Made by a program: the position numbers and the translations under genes
Assembly: GCF_036711975.1 (NCBI RefSeq)
Contig: NC_091972.1
Location: forward strand, 9,677,001-9,741,000
Origin: Onthophagus taurus
Lineage: Eukaryota; Arthropoda; Insecta; Coleoptera; Scarabaeidae
Direction of reading: 5' to 3'
Length of the DNA stretch: 64,000 bases
In this document: in pieces, positions 1 to 11,400 of the stretch
Layout: every line of letters begins with the position of its first letter
Numbering within the stretch: the stretch's first letter is position 1
Notes under the pieces: model-generated
Told to the model about the DNA's origin: nothing
The model's database searches: none
Seen by the model: only the letters and a program-made list of their open reading frames with translations

Positions 1-550
1 TGAAATGAGACACCAGTTCATTTCACCGGATCCATCACGTCGCTGGCGCGAAGGAACGACGAAATCTTCATTCACCTACCTTCTTCTTGACCCAAGAATA
101 ACACAAAACTTGCCGAATCGTTACGAAAAACTCGATAAAAGTGAAATTTGGCGAACGTTTCTCGATTCAATATTTTATGTAGGAAAAGGAAAACGATCCA
201 GACCATACTCTCATTTGTATTCCGCCGTAAGAACTTATAATAAAGATGTTGAAACAGACTGTGAAAAATTGAAAAGAATAAGAAATATTTGGAGCGATAA
301 ATACGGGGTGATTTGTTTACATTTATTTCAAAATACGATACCGGTCGAAGCATACACGCGTGAAGCGGCGATGATACATGCCTTAAAACTGGAAAATGTA
401 ACGAATAAGAAGTATGGGGATTATTATGGGGTTGCAGCTACGTGGAATCAACAACAAAAGTGTGTTTTTGGAGTGTTTTTATTATATAAAGCTTTACAAA
501 TATTTTTACATGAAGGCGAAAGGCAGTTATATCCTAATGATATTGATTAG
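1..550 (+). CDS. ANKLE1: ANKLE1/LEM-3-like GIY-YIG endonuclease, C-terminal exon (partial)
   Basis: The frame is open from the window edge to a TAG at 548-550, so this is the 3' end of a longer gene; the Met at position 5 is probably internal. The protein carries the divergent GIY-YIG nuclease domain typical of ANKLE1: the first strand SFTYLLLDP, then FYVGKGKRSRP with the glycine-rich YVGKG core, the basic helix, a conserved VEAYTREAAMI helix with the metal-binding Glu, and a closing GDYYGVAATW motif. In animals ANKLE1 (LEM-3 in worms) is an ankyrin- and LEM-domain protein that cleaves DNA bridges and branched DNA late in division; the ankyrin and LEM parts would lie upstream of the window. 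Motif order is seen directly and the function comes from the family. The product tail after YGVAATW is short. A possible AATAAA lies at 687-692. Confidence 0.82.
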   Translation, partial: EMRHQFISPDPSRRWREGTTKSSFTYLLLDPRITQNLPNRYEKLDKSEIWRTFLDSIFYVGKGKRSRPYSHLYSAVRTYNKDVETDCEKLKRIRNIWSDKYGVICLHLFQNTIPVEAYTREAAMIHALKLENVTNKKYGDYYGVAATWNQQQKCVFGVFLLYKALQIFLHEGERQLYPNDID

Positions 551-1059
551 AAAAAGGTTTTAACGAAATAATGTACAATTATTATTACAAAGTATATAAA
601 GTTGCAATAATTTATATGTAATTTATACAAAGAAAGGTAGTTTTATACTTTTATAAATTTTGTTATATCGAAAATTTTATTGACGAAATAAAAATTAATG
701 AATCTAAAACACCTTTATTTCTTTTTAATTATTTAAAACAAATTTTCTGGCTAACAGTAGCAAATGCATTCTTAACTTGAATGATTAGTGTAAATATATA
801 TAACTTATTCATCATTGTTTAATTCTTCTTTATTTCAAGCTTCTAGAAAGGGAATTATTAAAAGAAAATCTTGTGGGCATGATTTGTGCATGAAGTTTTG
901 GAATAATTCAATTCGTATCTAAAGATAATGTACTGAAAAGTTGATTTAAGTAAGATTATAAATGAAAACATGAATGCGAAAGTAATTGAAGAATATTTTC
1001 AAATGTATTAGAAAAATCACCTGTTATTAAAATGGACAATTAATCATAATATTAATAAT
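551..1059. other. AT-rich 3' flank of the ANKLE1-like gene
   Basis: No coding potential is visible. The only feature is a possible poly(A) signal at 687-692, about 140 nt after the stop codon at 550. Confidence 0.4.
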
Positions 1060-1425
1060 TAATACCGCAGTCGTAAGATTGAGAAAATACTAACTGCATC
1101 ATCAACTAAGAAAGAAATACAAAGTTTACTTAAAATAAATTTTATATAAAGAAAACATGATGTGATTTGAGCTACCACCAAACATGCGGAGTTACATCCA
1201 ATTGAGTTGATATAGGCTCTAATAAAAAATGAGGTGGATTCTAAAAATAAAACATTTAAATTGATAGATGTTAAAAAATCTTTATTAGACGCAATCCAAA
1301 ATGTTACCAATAAAAATTGGAAAAAGTATGCCGATCATATAATCAAAGAATAGGCTGAAATAAATGGATTAAATAATTTCATGTAGCATGAGAGATTCGA
1401 TTACTGTTTTAATGTGATTAACATG
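1060..1425 (+). pseudogene. Relic of a Tc1/IS630-like DDE transposase, C-terminal part
   Basis: Conceptual translation with in-frame stops gives a typical insect Tc1-like transposase end. A TKKEIQSLL-type segment (about 1105-1130) is followed by an AELHPIELI segment (about 1190-1212), which corresponds to the 'LNPIE-IW' box preceding the last catalytic acidic residue. After it come KNEVDSKNKTFKL and a NWKKYADHIIKE helix. Stops interrupt the Trp after PIELI and the region after IIKE. The N-terminal half and terminal inverted repeats are not recognisable. This is a dead copy; the family assignment rests on the order of these short motifs. Confidence 0.6.
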
Positions 1426-2958
1426 AATAAATAATAAAAATGTGAGCAACAATCAAGAAAAATATGGAAATTAGATTTATTGCTGGTTTCGTATTAAAAA
1501 GAAATCTATAAACGTTGAATACTAATTTAACTTTTTTATAAACAGATGTCGCTAAAAATGGTACACCTAAATTTTGTTCAAACCATATAATCAGATAATA
1601 TTAAGATAAACCCAAGTTATAAAACCAATAATACGTTTTGTTATCTTAATCTTTTTTGGTTTTTATCAATGTTCTTCTTGAACTTTGAACGCTGCATAAA
1701 TCTTCACTTTTTTAGTAAAGTATATCCAGTTTAAAAAAATATTATTTTAACCATTTTGTTAAAAAAAATATTGAAAGGTATATGTTAAAACTTTCTTTGT
1801 TTATTATTATGGTAATAATGGCATAGGTCACCTTTTCAATGCTAAAAATAAAAATTTCAATGATTATTACTCACTTTGAAGTATTTTTGTAATTTCATCG
1901 AATCAAACAAATTAATAGCAATTAATATAGACAGGATTTTCCATTATTTATTAAACATTTTTGTTTAAAAACAAACCAACTCTTAGACGTTTAGAAATTT
2001 CCGGGAACGTTTCAATGTTAGGTAAACTTAAATATTTACCTTACCCTAAAACATCATTTTAGAAAGAAAATAAACCAGATGATGTAAAAAAACTTTCTTT
2101 TCAATATTTATTTTATTATTGTTTTCTTTTCCGTGATTTCTCGAATTATTGTTTTAATATAGTATTATTATTATTGTTATTTTTCTTTACTATTATTGCA
2201 GCACCTGATGATGATAAAAGAAAGTGAAATTCAGAGACATAAGACTCGTGAAAGTTACTTTCTATTTTCAGTAGAACGCGGATATGTAATCAATGTGTGT
2301 GTTAGATATCTGGGTGTTTTACAAATTCATTAATAAACCTGCTATTATTTTGCAACATTTATTTTTCTATTTTATTCCTTTTCCATAACAATAACTTGCC
2401 ATTTATATTGACATTCGTTGCATTAAACATTTTTTCATTTCTGTTTTCGAGTGCATACATTATTTTTTTGAAATTCAAGGTCTATTTTAATGGCAAAATG
2501 TAATACAACCGAGGGGCAGTTTTTATTTAACAATTAAGTACATTTAACAATACGTTTAAATATAAAATTGTTAAATTAATACTCTTTGAGATTAGCGTGA
2601 AATTAGCGCCGATAATTCAAAATTATAATTATTAATTTTAACTAATATTGAAAATAAATTGATTATAATAAATAAGTAGGTTATAATTAAGAAACGATTA
2701 AAATTAAACAATAATTAAATATTAAAAAATATTAAATATAACCAAAATGAAGCGCCATCTACATTCAACATTAGCTTTAATTACAATTCACTTTTTGAGG
2801 TTATGTTTGAAGATAAAAAGTGGTAGGGACACTACAAAACGAACGTACGCACCAAATTCCTTTCAGTTTCTCCTCGAAAGTCACCACAAAATCGTTCCTT
2901 ACCTTATTTTTTTTGAGTTAATTTTACATAACCTATCTAAATTAATTATAAAATCATC
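1426..2958. other. Intergenic region upstream of HMG-CoA synthase
   Basis: Very AT-rich and without recognisable genes. A short ORF at 2747-2989 overlaps the HMG-CoA synthase start codon by 31 nt in another frame. If the transcript starts upstream of 2747 this would be an overlapping upstream ORF; otherwise it is chance. Confidence 0.35.
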
Positions 2959-4332
2959 ATGTCTTGGCCAGAAAATGTCGGTATTTTAGCAATAGAACTC
3001 ATCTTTCCTTCACTTTACGTGGACCAAACTGAATTGGAAGCATTCGATGGCGTTTCTGCCGGTAAATACACCGTGGGACTCGGCCAAAGCCGCATGGGTT
3101 TCTGTACAGACCGCGAAGACATCAATTCAATGTGTATGACCGTTGTACAACGTTTAATTGAAAAATATGAAGTTAAATTTAGTGAAATTGGTCGTTTGGA
3201 GGTGGGTACGGAGACTATAGTTGATAAATCAAAAAGTGTTAAATCCGTATTGATGGAGCTATTTGAAAAAGAAGGTTGCTTTGATGTCGAAGGTGTCGAC
3301 ACCACAAATGCATGTTATGGAGGTACATCAGCATTATTCAACTCAATATCTTGGGTGGAAAGTTCAGCTTGGGATGGAAGGTATGCTTTGGTTGTTGCTG
3401 GAGATATTGCTGTTTATGCAAAGGGCTCAGCAAGACCAACAGGAGGTGCAGGAGCTATGGCAATGTTAATTGGACCAAACGCCCCGTTGGTGTTTGATAG
3501 AGGAATTAGAGCGAGTTATATGAGACATGCTTATGATTTTTATAAACCAGATTTTTGTTCTGAATATCCAAAAGTTGATGGGAAATTATCGATTCAATGT
3601 TATTTAGATGCTTTGGATAATTGTTATTCGGGTTATTGTAAAAAGATGGGGTTAAAAGGTAATGAGGTCAATTTAGATTACTTTGACGCGATTTTATTTC
3701 ATACTCCTTATTGTAAGTTGGTTCAAAAATCTTTAGCACGTTTGGCGTTAAATGATTTCATAAAAAATCCAGATCAATCTAAATATAACGATTTCTCGCA
3801 ATTTAAAGATGTTAAATTAAACGAGACTTATTTTAATCGCGAAATTGAACAAAGTTTTATGACATATACAAAACAGATTTTCGAATCAAAAACGAAACCT
3901 TCGCTTTATATAGCTAATCAAGTAGGAAATATGTACACCCCATCTATTTATTGCGGATTAGTTTCATTATTAATCTCAAAAACGCCCGAAGAATTATCTG
4001 GTAATAAAATAGGTTTGTTTAGTTACGGATCGGGTTTAGCGTCTTCGATGTTTTCAATTACAGTCAAGAACAATCCCGACGCTTTAAAACGAATTGTAGA
4101 TAATTTAAAACCGATTAGAGATACTTTAGACAATAAACGTATCTGCGTTTCGCCAGAAAAATTTAGCGCTATTTTACAATTACGCGAAGAAAATTGCCAT
4201 AAAGCTCCTTATGAACCTCAAGGAGACATCTCGCAACTATTTGAAGGCACATTTTATCTTGACAGAATCGATGATATGCATAGAAGGACGTATAAAAGAT
4301 TTTCTGGACAAATTTTAAACGGAAATGTTTAA
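2959..4332 (+). CDS. Hmgs: Hydroxymethylglutaryl-CoA synthase, intronless, 457 aa
   Basis: Condenses acetyl-CoA with acetoacetyl-CoA to HMG-CoA, the second step of the mevalonate pathway that in insects feeds isoprenoids and juvenile hormone rather than sterols. The whole family fold is present in one frame: the N-terminal [13 protein letters not shown] start, the general base Glu in GTET (E85), the acylated nucleophile Cys in NACYGGT (C119), the [18 protein letters not shown] loop (149-166), the catalytic His in FHTPYCK (H248), and the GLFSYGSGL motif (352-360). Length is about that of cytosolic insect HMGS, and no mitochondrial leader is seen. The start is the first Met in frame with the conserved N-terminus (context ATCATCATG). 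The gene has no introns across 1374 nt, unlike its neighbours, which suggests an ancient retrocopy origin, although it is fully intact. A poly(A) signal lies 140 nt after the stop. Confidence 0.96.
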   Translation: MSWPENVGILAIELIFPSLYVDQTELEAFDGVSAGKYTVGLGQSRMGFCTDREDINSMCMTVVQRLIEKYEVKFSEIGRLEVGTETIVDKSKSVKSVLMELFEKEGCFDVEGVDTTNACYGGTSALFNSISWVESSAWDGRYALVVAGDIAVYAKGSARPTGGAGAMAMLIGPNAPLVFDRGIRASYMRHAYDFYKPDFCSEYPKVDGKLSIQCYLDALDNCYSGYCKKMGLKGNEVNLDYFDAILFHTPYCKLVQKSLARLALNDFIKNPDQSKYNDFSQFKDVKLNETYFNREIEQSFMTYTKQIFESKTKPSLYIANQVGNMYTPSIYCGLVSLLISKTPEELSGNKIGLFSYGSGLASSMFSITVKNNPDALKRIVDNLKPIRDTLDNKRICVSPEKFSAILQLREENCHKAPYEPQGDISQLFEGTFYLDRIDDMHRRTYKRFSGQILNGNV

Positions 4333-4472
4333 AAAAAACATAGTAACAAATTAAAAAGAAAAGAACACGTATTACACAAAGATAATTAATTTTATTATAA
4401 AACGTTATTTTTTAAGAATTATGTAAAAGCAAGCTGTAAAGGTTGTAAAATTGTTTTTAACTTGTAGATATT

Positions 4473-4478
4473 AATAAA
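4473..4478 (+). terminator. Probable poly(A) signal of HMG-CoA synthase
   Basis: AATAAA, 140 nt downstream of the stop codon, followed by a T-rich stretch ending near 4505. It is the best candidate for the transcript end. Confidence 0.5.
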
Positions 4479-4884
4479 GTGGTTAATTTATATGTTTATT
4501 GGCGTTTTATTTATCGTTTTTGAAAAATGAGGTTTTTGGGTGAAAAGTGACCAGAGAAAGTTTCGATTTTAGTTGAAATCGAAGTTAACCTCATTTAAGT
4601 TTTAAATTATTTAAATTTATAACTTTGCCAATGTTGCTTTGGTTCATAACTCGATTAAATTCAACTTAGTTTAACTTCGTAATAATAGATGGCGCTATCG
4701 ATTCTTTGTCACTCAATATTTTGAATTTCAAATTAAGTTAATAATGTTATTTCTTTTATTGTAACGTTTTAAACATACTTTGTTTTCTAGTGCCACTCCA
4801 GGTCGTCATATTTTCGCCTTTTTGTCAAAATCTGTATCAGTAACATCTATCTACATTATCTAACTACATTACATTACATAAATT
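4479..4884. other. Intergenic, nothing recognised
   Basis: AT-rich DNA between the HMG-CoA synthase transcript end and the first candidate MITE. I see no coding or RNA signal. Confidence 0.35.
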
Positions 4885-5185
4885 ATACAGAATGTTTCTA
4901 AATTGATACGAAAGTTTTCAAGGAGCAAAAATTAAAGATTCATTTAACTTCCCCACCGAGTTACAGCATTCTAAAGTTGGGGGAAAAATTGTTTTTATTT
5001 AATAAATCCACTTAAAAAAGGGCCTTTTATTGCAGATAATGTTTTATTTTAAAGAAACTTTGACCCACTATATCTCATTAAGAAGGCATTTACTAGCCTA
5101 TGTATATTAAGACTGTTCATCTTAATTTTTCATGTCTTATCTGCTTTAAAAGTCTGTTAGCGGTTTTTTGAATCATTCTGTGTAT
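4885..5185. mobile_element. Candidate short non-autonomous DNA element
   Basis: About 300 bp bounded by short imperfect inverted ends: ATACAGAATG at 4885-4894 and CATTCTGTGTAT at 5174-5185. The interior is non-coding. No clear target duplication is visible, so the boundaries are tentative. The right end lies directly against the next element. Confidence 0.35.
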
Positions 5186-5186
5186 T

Positions 5187-5767
5187 AATGTACAGTGTGT
5201 TAATTAATTATCGTACCCTGTAAAGTATGCAACCAATATCACAGATTGGTATTGCAACGCAACGAAAGTTTCTAAAAACGATGGCGACATCATTAACTAT
5301 AAAAGCCGTTTAAAATATATTTAGATTATATATTAATTATTAAAAAAATATTTTAAATATAAAAAAAAGTCTAACTTTCTGTCCTTTTATTTAAAATAAT
5401 TTTTAGTGTACCCATTGTAGATTGACATTAATGTTGAAAGTAGTGGTTATTTTGATTTGTTTATTGACTTTCCGCTTAAACCAACCGCTAGAAACAACAA
5501 TAGTTCTAAAAAGAACTATTTAGAAAAATATAAAGACAGCAAAAAACGGTTAAAGAATAAAGAAAATACGAAAACTCGCAAAGCGTACGACAATCACAAC
5601 AATAACGTACGATCAGTTGTCAACATCTGGTTACTCATCGACATAAAATCGATATATCGATGTGGTTACTAATTTAAAATTATCCGAGCTACCACTACAT
5701 ATTGAGATATGCAGCCAATATGACACGGGTCACGTGGTTACGATAATTAATTAACACAGTGTACATT
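5187..5767. mobile_element. 581-bp MITE with 29-bp terminal inverted repeats
   Basis: The left arm (5187-5215) and right arm (5739-5767) are 29-bp inverted repeats with one mismatch (28/29). They begin AATGTACA and contain the core TTAATTAATTATCGTA. The similarity continues weakly inward (GCAACCAATAT at about 5229 against ATATTGGCTGC on the opposite strand at about 5722). The interior encodes nothing recognisable. An unambiguous target-site duplication cannot be called, so the superfamily is unknown. Confidence 0.6.
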
Positions 5768-5776
5768 TGTTACAGT

Positions 5777-6349
5777 AATGGGGTCATACACACTTATTAA
5801 ATTTAGAGAAAATTTTTATGTCAAACGATATATGCAAGTATATGTATGAACACAAAGTAAAAGAAATATTTTGATCAATTTTATATTTTGCGTAATTTGA
5901 AGTGAAAAATAGCAAATATTTAAACGAAATAATTTCGCGGCTTTTCTGTGACGTAGGAACCGCACTGCCTAAAACAAGTTAAATTGTCCGTTAGATAGCG
6001 CTTGCGGTGTGACAGTGTCAAAATAAAACCATGGATGTAATAGAGTGTCTCTATTACATCCATGAACAAAACATAATAAACATAACCTACAAACACTCTA
6101 TCTCTTTTCACTACAACCTAAATGACATTCATCTCTTTCTCGCATTTGAGCGGGTAGCAGGGGACGCAAAAGTGAGAATCATACGTCATCAACGCGGGAA
6201 TTTTAAAAGCGCAAATGGGTATATAAATTTTCAATAATTTTTTTAACAATGACTTTGTTCAAAATATTTAAAAAAAAAATAACGGTAACTATATTTTTAT
6301 ATAAACTTTCAGAAAATATAATAAAAAAAAAATCGTGTATGACCCCATT
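5777..6349. mobile_element. 573-bp segment bounded by perfect 15-bp inverted repeats
   Basis: AATGGGGTCATACAC (5777-5791) and its exact reverse complement (6335-6349) bound a segment that holds a perfect 16-bp-arm hairpin near its centre. It begins 10 bp after the preceding MITE. No transposase and no clear target duplication are seen; it could be a MITE or a foldback remnant. Confidence 0.4.
6030..6064. repeat. Perfect hairpin, 16-bp arms, 3-nt loop
   Basis: CATGGATGTAATAGAG at 6030-6045 is followed by TGT and then its exact reverse complement at 6049-6064. Because of this symmetry, short ORFs on both strands start with the same codons (MDVIE), so neither is good evidence for a gene. Confidence 0.8.
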
Positions 6350-7334
6350 CGCGTGTATTCAAATCAATTACTTTAAATTAGTTATCGATTTAATGAAGTC
6401 CTGTCACATAAGCACGCGTCTGAAACGAACCTCTCTGCGTTAAGTTTAATCTTTTTCCACAGGTTAGCTTAGCTAGTAGGGACATGTAACTCTGCTTTGT
6501 TATTCGTTTGATTGGCAACTGATTTATGTGTTTTTTTTTTGAACCACTTGAAGAGTTCATCCCCTTGGTTCATAATTTTGAGAAGTTGATGACCGTCATT
6601 ACGAAAATACTCTTAAAAATACAACAAAGTTCTATTAATTTTATAGTCGTAATAGATTCATAAATATTCAAAAAATAACAATAAAAATTGCAGCAAATAT
6701 CACACAAAACAACACCTTACCAAAGAACCACGCAATAATAGGTATAAGGAACCTTGTTGTCATATATATTTCTGAAATATTATAAATAAAACAAAGTTTT
6801 TTACGTTCTTACGGTCAAAAACAAAATAAATAAATAAGATAAGTAATAATAAAATATTTACAATCAAAATAAATACAGTCAACATTAATATATACTTAAC
6901 TATTTTCCTTCAAATTTTTTTATTCATATCGTGTAATAGATAGGTACGAAAAATAAAAATGCATAAATATCGTTGAAATGAAGTATACTGCGACATCTCT
7001 TAATCAATAGCGGAACTAAACCGATTTTTGTATCAATTTTACGAACCCAAGAGATTCGAATCGCCACGTTAATGCGTCTACATTTTGATTTAAATAAAGA
7101 AATTCAAGTGAATTAATTCAGAGATTGGTTATTATTAGACAAAAAAATGAAGTTATGTCAAATTGATCTTAACATTATTTTATGTGTTTTTTGTGACCAA
7201 ACTAACAATTTGTTAGTTGTAAGATGTCAAGGGATAAGAAAGTTGCAGATTTTTCCCTTAACTTTAGATGGTTATAACTTGGAGGAGAAAAGGTTTTAAA
7301 CAAAAAATTATATGAAAGATACCCCTTAACACTG
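6350..7334. other. AT-rich intergenic DNA
   Basis: Nothing recognisable. Short ORFs here have no family features and are interrupted by homopolymers. Confidence 0.35.
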
Positions 7335-7800
7335 CGATATGCATATGTATGCTGATGACACTTACCTTCATTTTTCCTCAAGTGCATACTGCTCAGAATT
7401 ATATTAATTATGATTTAGACAAATTGATTCATCGTGCTTCGGAACTGTGCCTAAATATTTATCTAAATAAGTCATCCATTATGGTTTTTGGTAATCCCTT
7501 GCCATGAGTGTTTGTGGTGTTAGTTTACAGTTCAGCGATGATGCAAAGAACTTGATTCATCACTTAGATTTTCTTAAGCGAACCTATGCTGCGCTGCTAC
7601 TACTCTACGGCAATCGCAACTTGTTGAATCAGCGTTTAAGAATTCATCTTTGTGATTCAATCGTATTGTCCTTATTCAACTGCTGCGACGTAATTTAAGA
7701 TTCTAGTCTTGATGCGGCTACTACCCTTCAAATTCTATGCCTGCAAAACGCTGAATGGTTTCTCCCCTACATTAATTTAGTGCGGAACGTTTTCGACTAT
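7335..7800 (+). pseudogene. Decayed LINE reverse transcriptase (jockey superfamily-like)
   Basis: The RT active-site box YADDTYLHFS is encoded at 7348-7377. It is followed, after frame changes, by YDLDKLIHRASELCLNI and NKSSIMVFGN segments, and then by LKRTYAALLLLYGN (about 7577-7618) and an LSLFNCCDVI segment ending at 7698, which corresponds to the RT thumb/connection of insect non-LTR elements. At least two frameshifts and a stop at 7505-7507 interrupt it. Sequence to about 7800 (ATTLQILCLQNAEW) still resembles the same protein. The 5' palm, endonuclease and ORF1 are absent. Confidence 0.65.
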
Positions 7801-8124
7801 CCGAGTTGTTCTGCCAATGGAAACGATTGTTTAGTAATTAGTTTTCGGAACGCAAGGGTTTAAAATCTCAGACGGGAAGAAGAACAAGTTTTTTTTTCTT
7901 GGAGCAGTTCCATGGAAGAGTTCCTAGGAATTGTGGATTTTTGTGAGAAGAACTCGAGAGTCAGTCATGGATCAATTGGTAGAGTCCCAGTTGATGAAAG
8001 AAACAAAGAAGAGTTCTAGAAGAGGATTGAGTCGATCATGACTTAGAGTACAAGTTCCTAGGGTGGATTCCAGTGGAACGGTTGAGACAAGAAGAACTGA
8101 AACCAAAAAGGGAAAAGTAGGATC
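7801..8124. other. Intergenic, unrecognised
   Basis: Purine-rich, no coding family seen. It lies between two LINE fragments of opposite orientation. Confidence 0.3.
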
Positions 8125-8250
8125 GTTAGCCAGTACATTCTTTCAGGGGTAAGGCCCCAAATTTTCCAGAAAGACTAGCTTTGCGTAAAACTACCTGCAA
8201 ATGTCAATTCCATGAAAAGGTTTTGATGATCAATCCAAAATTTTTTATTT
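8125..8250 (-). pseudogene. Short LINE fragment, same family as the copy at 42.2-43.0 kb
   Basis: The segment CAGGGGTAAGGCCCCAA, then CTAGCTTTGCGTAAAACT, then CCTGCA matches 42869-42960 at most positions. On the minus strand it would encode the stretch between the RT and the C-terminal part of an R1/I-like element. It is too decayed to read through. Confidence 0.45.
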
Positions 8251-8443
8251 AGCTTTCTTTGAGAAAGGGATTTCTTCACCTTGGATAGTTCCTGGAGAGC
8301 TGGAGTGTTAAAATATATATTTGGTATTTGTTATAACAATAATGTAAATAACAGGTTTTTTTTTCAACACTATTTATTTAGAAAGCAATTATTGATATTT
8401 AATTTTTAAAAACTTAATGTAAAAATTTGTTTCGTATTAACAA

Positions 8444-11400
8444 TTACATAGTAACAAAAGTTGGCGTTGTCATAACTCCACAATTATTATTCTTAGCTGA
8501 CATCAATATATAACCATCATTACCCCAATAATTCGACCAACTATTCTTAATTAACCAATAATCTTCACCATTAATTGTTCCATAACCAACCGCAAGAACA
8601 GCATGATCCAAATCTTCCAATTTATTACCACTAAAAACAACAATCATAAACAAATTATTTCTCAACTTTTTGGTGATTTCATCATACCAAGATTCGTCAT
8701 AATAAACACCGTTTGAATAAAAACTAAACATCTTGTGACTCGCATCAATTGCAACACTTATTGGTCCATATTTAACAATTGCAGTTTTTAATGCAATTGG
8801 ATCATTTGATGTTACATTAACGTAACCTGTTATTTTTGCTACTGGAGTTACACTATCAATATGACAATAACCATCCTTAAAAAAATATTATTCCTAGTTT
8901 CCACAAGAATTTTTTTTTATTTTTAAGTTACCTGTCCCAAATAAGGTCCATAATCTTCTTCAGTAGGGACCCCACCATGTTTTAACATCCATTGGTAAGC
9001 TCTAAAATCTTCACCACCATCACAGCCATTATTACCATACCTAAAAAAATATTAAATCATCCAAATTTCTTAAACCAAAAAAAATTTATGTTACCCCCAT
9101 GAACAATCAATTAAAGCTTGTTGGGATAACCGTACTAAATTCTTCGTTTTCAAGAAGAGTGCTCCTTCAACAGCTCCAATTGTACCAAAAGACCAACAAC
9201 TTCCACAAACCGATTGATCTTTAACTGGAGTAACAGCCCCAAAAATTCTCCAATCAAATTGAGTTGGTAAAGCAAGGCGATTTTCGATTTTTGGAAACGG
9301 TGAACCACCATTGTAAACATTCGAATATTGTTTTCCACGTAAAGCTTTTAATTCCGTTTCAGTTTTATCAGCAAGATGATTTACGGTTAACGTAAACGAA
9401 CGGCTTTTTCGGTTTGTTGAGTGGATAAATCGAATGTTTTGTCTAAAAATTTCTTTTCGGCGTATATGTTCTTTATGATCGGAGTAAGATTTTGCGTGTT
9501 TATTAGTGAACCGTTGGAATTCGTTGTCTAAATAATTATCGTAAGAGTGAGCTGGATGGATAAATTCTTTAATTGGGTTGAATGTGTAGATGTGTTTATC
9601 GCCAGGTCCCGGAAATGAACTGCATGTCATATCTTTAAATAACAAAAATTTTTTATTTAATAATAAATTTTTTGAAATGAACCTCACTGTGGTAGTTAGG
9701 ATAGCTTGATGATAAAAGAATTTTAAACCATCATATCTCAAAAACTATTTGAGATATCTCAACGAAATGAAAAGCATTTTAAAGCAAATTTATCTTTTAC
9801 TTAACCTGTCAAAAATTATTTTCCTACTCCTACAAATCTCGTCGTAATGATTTTTTTAATACAACTATATTCGGTTAATAATAAGCAAATTTAAAAAAAT
9901 CATATCTCAAAAAGTAGATGAGATATCAGGATGAAATAAAATGCAATTTAAAGCAAATTTCATTTAGTTTCAATGTGTAAAGTACAATTTTTTCATTTTT
10001 ATAAACGCTGATGATACGAATTTTTGAAATGAACCTCACTGGAGTAGTTAAGGATAGCCTGATGATAAAAGAATTTTAAACCATCATATCTCAAAAACTA
10101 TTTGAGATATCTCAATGAAATGAGAAGCATTTTAAAGCAAATTTATTTATTACTTAAATTGTCAAAAATTATTTTCCTACTAATACAAATCTCGTCGTTA
10201 TGATTTTTTTAATACAAGTCTGTTCGGTTAATAATAAGTAAATTTAAAAAAATCATATCTCAAAAAGTAGATGAGATATCAAGATGGAATAAAATGCAAT
10301 TTAAAGCAAATTTCGTTTAGTTTCAATGTGTAAAGTACAATTTTTTCATTTTTATAAACGCTGATGATACGAATTTTTTAAATGAACCTCACTGTGGTAG
10401 TTAGGGATAGCTTGATGATAAAAGAATTTTAAAACATCATATCTTAAACGCTAATTGAGATATTTCAACAAAATGAAAAGCATTTTAATGCAAATTTATC
10501 TTTTACTTAATCAGTCAATAATTATTTTCCTACTCCTACAAATCTCGTCGCTATAATTTTTTGAATACAACTGTGTTCGGTTAATAATAAGAAAATTTAT
10601 AAAAAATCATATCTCAAAAAGTAGATGAGATATCAAGATGAAATAAAATGCAATTTAAAGCAAATTTCATTTAGTTTCGATATGTAAAGTATAACTTCTT
10701 TATTTTTATAAATGTCGTTGATACGAATTTTTTAAATGAACGTCGCTATAGTAGTTAAGGATAGCTTAATGATAAAAGAATTTTAAACCATCATATCTCA
10801 GAAGCTAATTGAGATATCTCAACGAAATGAAAAGCATTTTAAAGCAAATTTATCTATTACTTAACCTGTCAAAAATTATTTTCCTACTCCTACAAATCTC
10901 GTCGTTATGATTTTTTTAATACAACTTTGTTCGGTTAATAATAAGCAAATTTAAAAAAATCATATATCAAAAAGTAGATGAGATATCAAGATGGAATAAA
11001 CTGCAATTTAAAGCAAATTTCATTTAGTTTCAATGTGTAAAGTACAACTTTTTCATTTTTATAAACGCCGATGATTCGAATTTTTTCAATTTTTTCATGA
11101 TAAAAGAATTTTATACCATCATATCTCAGAAGCTAATTGAGATATCACAACGAAATGAAAAGCATTTTAAATCAAATTTATTTATTACTTAAATTGTCAA
11201 AAATTATTTTCCTACTAATACAAATCTCGTCGTTATGATTTTTTTAATACAAGTCTGTTCGGTTAACAATAAGTAAATTTAAAAAAATCATATCTCAAAA
11301 AGTAGATGAGATATCAAGATGGAATAAAATGCAATTTAAAGCAAATTTCGTTTAGTTTCAATGTGTACAGTACAATTTTTTCATTTTTATAAACGCTGAT

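Noticed and set aside
6031..6237. Short gene starting MDVIE
   Set aside because: The start lies in a perfect hairpin, so both strands begin alike; nothing beyond it resembles a protein.
9633..9741. Met at 9741 as the start of a separate cathepsin L gene
   Set aside because: The first 36 codons are intron sequence belonging to the tandem array; the acceptor at 9632 joins exon 5 in phase to the conserved upstream exons of 26-29-p.
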